This document shows, one piece after another, positions 59,852 through 64,000 of a stretch of 64,000 nucleotides of DNA. The position numbers and the translations under genes were made by a program. The first letter of the stretch is position 1. The number at the start of each line of letters is the position of its first letter. The stretch comes from Thermogemmatispora aurantia (lineage in GTDB: Bacteria > Chloroflexota > Ktedonobacteria > Ktedonobacterales > Ktedonobacteraceae): NCBI RefSeq assembly GCF_008974285.1, contig NZ_BKZV01000008.1, positions 62,001-126,000 of the forward strand, written 5' to 3'. Below the pieces are notes generated by a model. That model did no database searches and was not told where the DNA came from. It worked only from the letters and a program-made list of their open reading frames with translations.

Positions 59852-61021
59852 ATGGATGAGAAGCTCACCATCCAGGATATCGCCCGCCTTGCCGGCGTCT
59901 CGAAGTCGAGCGTCTCGCGCGTCCTCAATAATTATCCGGCTATTAGCCAGGAGCTACGTGAGCGCGTGATGCGGGTGGTGCGCGAATATAACTTTGTGCC
60001 GAATGTGACTGCGAGAGGACTGGCCGGCGGCAAAACTCGCCTGGTCGGGGTATTGACCCCGCCGCTGACCTGGCCGGCGATTCCAGAGATGCTGCGTGGG
60101 GTGGCGGAGTATATCGAGCGTACCTCCTACGAGATGGTCCTCTATAGCATCAATTTTGAAAATCCTACCCACACCGACGTCGTCGACCGCATTCTGTCCC
60201 TACGCATGGTCTCGGGCCTGCTGGCCATTCTCCCCTGCGATCTGACTCCTCATTTGCTCAAGCACTTTGAGCGCGGATTGCCGATGGTCATGATCAATGA
60301 CCAGGAGCCGCCAGAGCATTTCCCTTGCCCGTGGGTGGGCGTGGATAATCGCACGGGGGGCTATCAGGCAACCCGCCATCTGCTCGACCTGGGCTATCGG
60401 CGTATCGCTCACGTCATGGGGCCGAAGCGCTACTACTGCGCCCAGGAGCGGTTTGAGGGCTATTGTCAGGCGCTGCGCGAGGTCGGGCTGGAGCCTGACT
60501 CCGAGCTACTGCTGCAGGGCGAATTTGATCCTGCCAGTGGTCGCCGCTGTGCGCGCGAGTTGTTCGCCCGCGAGCGAACGCGCTGGCCCGAGGCGATCTT
60601 TGTGGCCAACGATCAGATGGCCTACGGCTTTCTAGAGGTGGCCGAGGAGCAGGGCATCCAGATTCCCCAGGATGTCGCTCTGGTCGGCTTCGATGATAAC
60701 CTGGTCTCGTCTCATGTCCGCCCCCCGCTGACAACGGTGCGCCAACCGTTCTCTCAGATGGGGGCGAAGGCGATCGAGCTACTCTTGAAGATGGTCGATC
60801 CCGATCATGTATTGCCGCGCACGCGGGCCGCTGAGGACGAGGGGCACTCTGAGGCCGGGGCAAGGATGATCCCCGCCGCTGGGCCGCTGGCCGCTGCCGC
60901 CGATGGCGCTGGCCATCAGCTGCGCATGCGCGAAAGCTCTGCTCCCTATCGCCTGGACGGGGCCATTCATATACAACTCGATACCAGCCTGGTGGTACGA
61001 GCGTCAAGTGTGCCTGCCTGA
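59852..61021 (+). CDS. LacI-family transcriptional regulator (probable glucan regulator)
   Basis: A 389-residue LacI-type regulator. The helix-turn-helix is LTIQDIARLAGVSKSSVSRVL at 5-25, and the hinge continues as NVTARGLAGGKTRLVG. The effector domain contains HVMGPKRYYCAQERFEGYCQAL and ALVGFDDNLVSSHVRPPLTTVRQPF. A poly-Ala/Gly stretch (AAGPLAAAADGAG, near 345-360) is an extra loop. The start at ATG 59852 is weakly preceded by GGGAGAG; the open frame reaches back to 59594 across the promoter and so is not coding there. Its likely targets are the GH16 gene and transporter downstream. It has two operator-like sites in its own promoter. Confidence 0.87.
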   Translation: MDEKLTIQDIARLAGVSKSSVSRVLNNYPAISQELRERVMRVVREYNFVPNVTARGLAGGKTRLVGVLTPPLTWPAIPEMLRGVAEYIERTSYEMVLYSINFENPTHTDVVDRILSLRMVSGLLAILPCDLTPHLLKHFERGLPMVMINDQEPPEHFPCPWVGVDNRTGGYQATRHLLDLGYRRIAHVMGPKRYYCAQERFEGYCQALREVGLEPDSELLLQGEFDPASGRRCARELFARERTRWPEAIFVANDQMAYGFLEVAEEQGIQIPQDVALVGFDDNLVSSHVRPPLTTVRQPFSQMGAKAIELLLKMVDPDHVLPRTRAAEDEGHSEAGARMIPAAGPLAAAADGAGHQLRMRESSAPYRLDGAIHIQLDTSLVVRASSVPA

Positions 61022-61571
61022 CGCCGGCTCGCTCCTCCGCGTTGGACCGCACGAAGCGAGCGCTTCATCCAGATAACGCTTGCTTGCTCTGCCAGAGGAT
61101 AGGATGTGCCTTAATGTTGCATGGATGCGTCTCTCTACCGGAGAACAGTATGTACTGTCGTACTGTTGTCCTGCTTTCTAAGCTGACCGGTGAGCTGAGC
61201 TGCCTGGCGGCAGCTCCGGCATACATCGCCTGGGGACCTGTCCTGTCTGCCCCGGCTCGCCGGGTCCTGCTCTCTGCTGACAGTTAGACGGCAGGCGGGC
61301 CAGCTGTCTGGCTCAAACCACGCTGCTGGCCATCCAGCGTACCGCCAGCGAGGATGAAGGGAGGTGGAAGGCTGGCCAGTGCGCTGTGGCTGCTGGCCAC
61401 TCTCGCCGGCACAGCTGCTGCCGGCACTGCAGCACTGCTGTTGACTGCGTCCGCTTGCTGGATGCCCGCCAGAGCGCCTGCGGCGGCGCTGGCTCTTCTC
61501 TAGCCAATGGGGTGCTGCCAACTCAGCTGCAAGGCAGCTGACGACTTTTCCGCAGGAGAAAGGAGTACTGG
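61022..61571. other. intergenic region upstream of the GH16 gene
   Basis: 550 bases with no supported gene. ACAGTA-TG-TACTGT (61145-61158) is a perfect palindrome and possible operator. No copy of the GAAACCGGTTTC site was found here. Confidence 0.4.
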
Positions 61572-63185
61572 ATGCGGATACCTCAGCGTAGAGTTCACAG
61601 GGATGTCGATGAGTCTGCTCGTTCCGGCACCGCTTTCCGTCGCTTGCCCTTCAGATGGCTCCTCTTCGTCGTCTGTGCCCTGGTGGTCTGCCTATCTACC
61701 GGGCTGTTTCTGATGGCCCGCACGGCTCCCCAGGCCCATGCTGCTACCTGGACGGAGGTGTGGGGCGATGAGTTTAACGGGCCGGCAGGCTCTCCGCTGG
61801 ATACTTCGCAGTGGATCTACGATATCGGCACCGGCTACGGCACCGGGGAGATCGAGACAACGACCAATAGCACGGCCAATGTCTCCCTGGATGGCAATGG
61901 TCACCTGGCCATCACACCACTGCGCGATGCCAATGGCAATTGGACCTCTGGCCGCATTGAGACAGTCAACGATAGCTTCGCGGCTCCTCCCGGCGGCGAG
62001 CTGGAGGTGACGGCCTCCCTGCAGCAACCCAATGTCTCCGGCAATGCCGCCCTGGGTTACTGGCCGGCTTTCTGGATGCTCGGCACCCCCTACCGCACCG
62101 ACCATAACTGGCCCCAGGATGGCGAGGTCGACATTATGGAGGATGTCAACGGCCTCAGCTCGGTCTTCGGGACCATGCACTGCGGCACCTATCCCGGCGG
62201 CCCTTGTAATGAGCCAAATGGCATTGGCAGCGGTCAGAGGCCGTGCCCCGGCTGTCAAACGGGTTTCCATACCTATACGGTCATTATCGATCGCAGTGTC
62301 TCGCCGGAGCAGATCCGCTGGTACCTGGATGGCAACAACTACTTTACGGTGAGCGCCAACCAGGTGGACCCCACAACCTGGGCCAATGCCGTTGATCATG
62401 CTTTCTACATCATCTTCGATCTGGCCATTGGCGGTGGCTTCCCCGCAGCCTTTGGCGGCGGCCCGACCTCAGCCACCCAGCCCGGCGTGCCGATGTTGAT
62501 CGACTACGTGCGTGTCTATACTGCCAATGGCTCGGCGGTGACGCCGACTGCGACTCCTACCCCTAGCCCAACACCAACGGCCAGTGGCGGCAGCGGCAGC
62601 GGCTTTACGCAGGGGGTCAATGCCATTAGCAGCAATCAGGTGCAGTTCTGGTTCCAGCCGAGCGGCTGGACGGCGGGCTACGTGATCCTGCACTACACGA
62701 TCCCGGGTCAGGCTCAGCAGAATGTGCAGATGAGCTACAACAGCAGCGCCGGCCAGTGGCAGTATACGGTGAGTGGCGTCAGCTCGGGACAGACAATCAC
62801 CTATTCGTTTACCTACCAGCAGAATGGCCTGCAGTACGATACGGGCACCTACACCTATACGGTAGGCTCCTCGGCGGCAACCCCCACGCCGACACCGACT
62901 CCCTCGGGCGGTAGTGGCTTCAGCCAGGGGGTCAACAGCGTCAGTTCCACTCAGGCTCTCTTCTGGTTCCAGCCGAGCGGCTGGACGGCGGGCTACGTGA
63001 TCCTGCACTACACGATCCCGGGCCAGGTTCAGCAGAATGTGCAGATGAGCTACAACAGCAGCGCCGGCCAGTGGCAGTATACGGCTGGCGGGATGAGTTC
63101 AGGACAGACGATTACCTACTCGTTTACCTACCAGCAAAACGGGTTGCAGTATGATACGTCAACCTATACCTGGACCCATCCCTGA
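61572..63185 (+). CDS. secreted GH16 endo-glucanase with tandem C-terminal CBM56-like modules
   Basis: A 537-residue secreted enzyme. About 27-58 is the signal region (WLLFVVCALVVCLSTGLFLMARTAPQAHA). The GH16 domain spans about 60-320 with the active-site motif E185-V-D187-I-M-E190 (nucleophile, Asp, acid/base). Cys-containing loops (GTMHCGTYPGGPCNEPN) follow. A Pro/Thr linker (TATPTPSPTPT) leads to two ~85-residue modules at about 345-430 and 448-537 that share long identical stretches. They resemble CBM56-type beta-1,3-glucan-binding modules (from memory). The catalytic type fits a beta-1,3- or mixed-linkage glucanase. ATG 61572 with AAAGGAG at 61559-61565. Confidence 0.88.
   Translation: MRIPQRRVHRDVDESARSGTAFRRLPFRWLLFVVCALVVCLSTGLFLMARTAPQAHAATWTEVWGDEFNGPAGSPLDTSQWIYDIGTGYGTGEIETTTNSTANVSLDGNGHLAITPLRDANGNWTSGRIETVNDSFAAPPGGELEVTASLQQPNVSGNAALGYWPAFWMLGTPYRTDHNWPQDGEVDIMEDVNGLSSVFGTMHCGTYPGGPCNEPNGIGSGQRPCPGCQTGFHTYTVIIDRSVSPEQIRWYLDGNNYFTVSANQVDPTTWANAVDHAFYIIFDLAIGGGFPAAFGGGPTSATQPGVPMLIDYVRVYTANGSAVTPTATPTPSPTPTASGGSGSGFTQGVNAISSNQVQFWFQPSGWTAGYVILHYTIPGQAQQNVQMSYNSSAGQWQYTVSGVSSGQTITYSFTYQQNGLQYDTGTYTYTVGSSAATPTPTPTPSGGSGFSQGVNSVSSTQALFWFQPSGWTAGYVILHYTIPGQVQQNVQMSYNSSAGQWQYTAGGMSSGQTITYSFTYQQNGLQYDTSTYTWTHP
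62646..62769 (+). repeat. intragenic repeat, copy 1 (module repeat)
   Basis: This 124-base segment recurs at 62961-63084 with only two mismatches, exactly 315 bases (105 codons) apart, so the frame is kept. It encodes part of the first carbohydrate-binding-like module of the GH16 protein. The high DNA identity points to a recent duplication or gene conversion. Confidence 0.85.
62961..63084 (+). repeat. intragenic repeat, copy 2 (module repeat)
   Basis: Second copy of the segment at 62646-62769. The flanking module sequence is more diverged than this core, which is better explained by gene conversion than by simple duplication. Confidence 0.85.
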
Positions 63186-63486
63186 AGGCCGGGGCGCCTT
63201 CTTCGCCCTCGCTCTTGATTGAGGCGAGCTGATCCCTCGCTTCTTCCCTTCTCGACGCTGCCGCCAGGCTGCCGCCAGCAGACCGACGGACAGCGCCGAG
63301 AAGGACCGACGGCGGCCTCAGATCCGGCTGATCTCGGGGCTGGTGCCGGAAGCGATCAGATGAGTTCAGGAGCAACTCGGATTTGCAATCCGATCAGGAG
63401 GGCTGGCTGGTCCAGTGCCGACCGCGACGAGACGATGCTTCGTTCGCTCAATCGACGTCCGATTCGCTTTCCAAGGAGGTGCGCTC
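63186..63486. other. gap upstream of the solute-binding protein
   Basis: No gene. CGGATT-TGC-AATCCG (63378-63392) is a perfect 6-bp inverted repeat with a 3-base centre, about 95 bases before the ATG at 63487, and is a possible operator. No clear promoter was found. Confidence 0.4.
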
Positions 63487-64000
63487 ATGTGCGATAAGAC
63501 CGGCCTCACTCGTTCTTCACCACGACCTGGCTCCGCGGCAGGCCTGGGGCGCACTGTGCTCTCGCTGCTAGCGTTGAGCTTGCTGCTCCTGCTGGCTGCC
63601 TGTGGTCAGGGTAGCTCTAGCAGCTCGTCCAATAAGACCCACGTGCTGACGGTCGTGCCCAGCCCTAAAGGTGACTTCACCAACGGCTTTAGCCCTTACT
63701 CGGCTACTGCGAACTACGGTTCGCAGGGCATGATCTATGAGACTCTGCTCTTCTTTAATCGCATGAATAGCCAGATCACGCCCTGGCTGGCGCAGAGCTA
63801 TGATTTCTCCAGCGATGCCAAGACCCTGACCTTCCACCTGCGCTCTGGCGTGAAGTGGTCCGATGGCCAGCCTTTCACGTCGGCAGATGTGGTCTTTACA
63901 CTGCAGATGCTCAAGCAGTACCCGGCAGCGGATACCAATGGCCTCTGGCAGTATATCCAGAGCGTCCAGGCCTCCGATGATCAGACGGTAACCGTCACTT
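63487..64000 (+). CDS. family 5 solute-binding lipoprotein, N-terminal part
   Basis: About 171 residues are visible, and the gene runs off the window. The signal region has LLALSLLLLLAAC with lipid-accepting Cys39, then a Ser-rich linker. ETLLFFNRMNSQITPWLAQSY and LTFHLRSGVKWSDGQPFTSADVVFTLQML are the family 5 (oligopeptide/nickel/oligosaccharide) extracellular-binding motifs. The strong AAGGAGGT at 63473-63480 sets the start. Its place after a glucanase suggests oligosaccharide (for example cello- or laminari-oligosaccharide) uptake, since some family 5 proteins bind sugars, but peptide binding is possible. Permease genes would lie beyond the window. Confidence 0.85.
   Translation, partial: MCDKTGLTRSSPRPGSAAGLGRTVLSLLALSLLLLLAACGQGSSSSSSNKTHVLTVVPSPKGDFTNGFSPYSATANYGSQGMIYETLLFFNRMNSQITPWLAQSYDFSSDAKTLTFHLRSGVKWSDGQPFTSADVVFTLQMLKQYPAADTNGLWQYIQSVQASDDQTVTVT

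Overview
The window is GC-rich bacterial chromosome, about 60% G+C by eye, with good Shine-Dalgarno sites and sigma70-like promoters. The gene families suggest a thermophilic, plant-polymer-degrading member of the Chloroflexota, class Ktedonobacteria, and Thermogemmatispora-like is my best guess. That placement is inference from gene content; no rRNA gene or other marker is present. I saw no tRNA, rRNA, insertion sequence or CRISPR array.

Layout. 1-1055: the end of a methyltransferase and a phosphoribosyltransferase, convergent. 1156-8009: a complete branched-chain amino acid type ABC transporter (livK-H-M-G-F, minus strand) with a near-consensus promoter and a matching terminator. 8296-11098: xylose isomerase-like protein and xylulokinase. 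11297-17672: small membrane protein, TenA/PqqC-fold protein, methyltransferase, FabG-type reductase, a membrane-anchored pentapeptide protein and an IclR regulator. 18187-21269: amidohydrolase, MIP18-type Fe-S assembly protein and Zn alcohol dehydrogenase. This trio normally accompanies propane-type diiron monooxygenases, but no monooxygenase is present. 21524-23031: decayed or poorly recognisable sequence. 23292-32518: two APC permeases, an S9 peptidase, a DUF3311 protein and a sodium:solute symporter.

32780-45641 is the most unusual part. A DUF4388/winged-helix protein and a pentapeptide-repeat protein (plus strand) face a tight three-gene minus-strand operon. Its first product (1325 aa) joins a NERD nuclease-like domain, a degenerate kinase, an intact Ser/Thr kinase and a P-loop ATPase. 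The second (570 aa) has no domain I recognise. The third (1718 aa) carries a possible embedded PD-(D/E)XK site and a C-terminal HerA/FtsK-like ATPase. From memory, sizes, order and domains resemble MAD6-MAD7-MAD8 of the methylation-associated defence system, with echoes of PglW and DndFGH/DptFGH. No methyltransferase, specificity subunit or modification gene lies beside it, so it is a candidate stand-alone defence module.

45886-56530: a radical SAM protein with unusual cysteine spacing. It is divergent from a LacI-type regulator, which is followed by an inositol catabolism cluster (iolC, iolD, iolE, iolG and a LacD-type aldolase); iolA and iolB are absent from the window. A palindrome at the regulator's start site and a weaker copy upstream of iolC suggest local control. 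A thioredoxin-like DUF929 protein with a strong terminator follows.

56553-64000: a lone molybdenum hydroxylase large subunit, a frameshifted CBM2 remnant, a second LacI regulator with two operator-like sites around its promoter, a secreted GH16 glucanase with two nearly identical C-terminal modules, and the start of a family 5 solute-binding lipoprotein. The last three look like a glucan-use locus that continues beyond the window.
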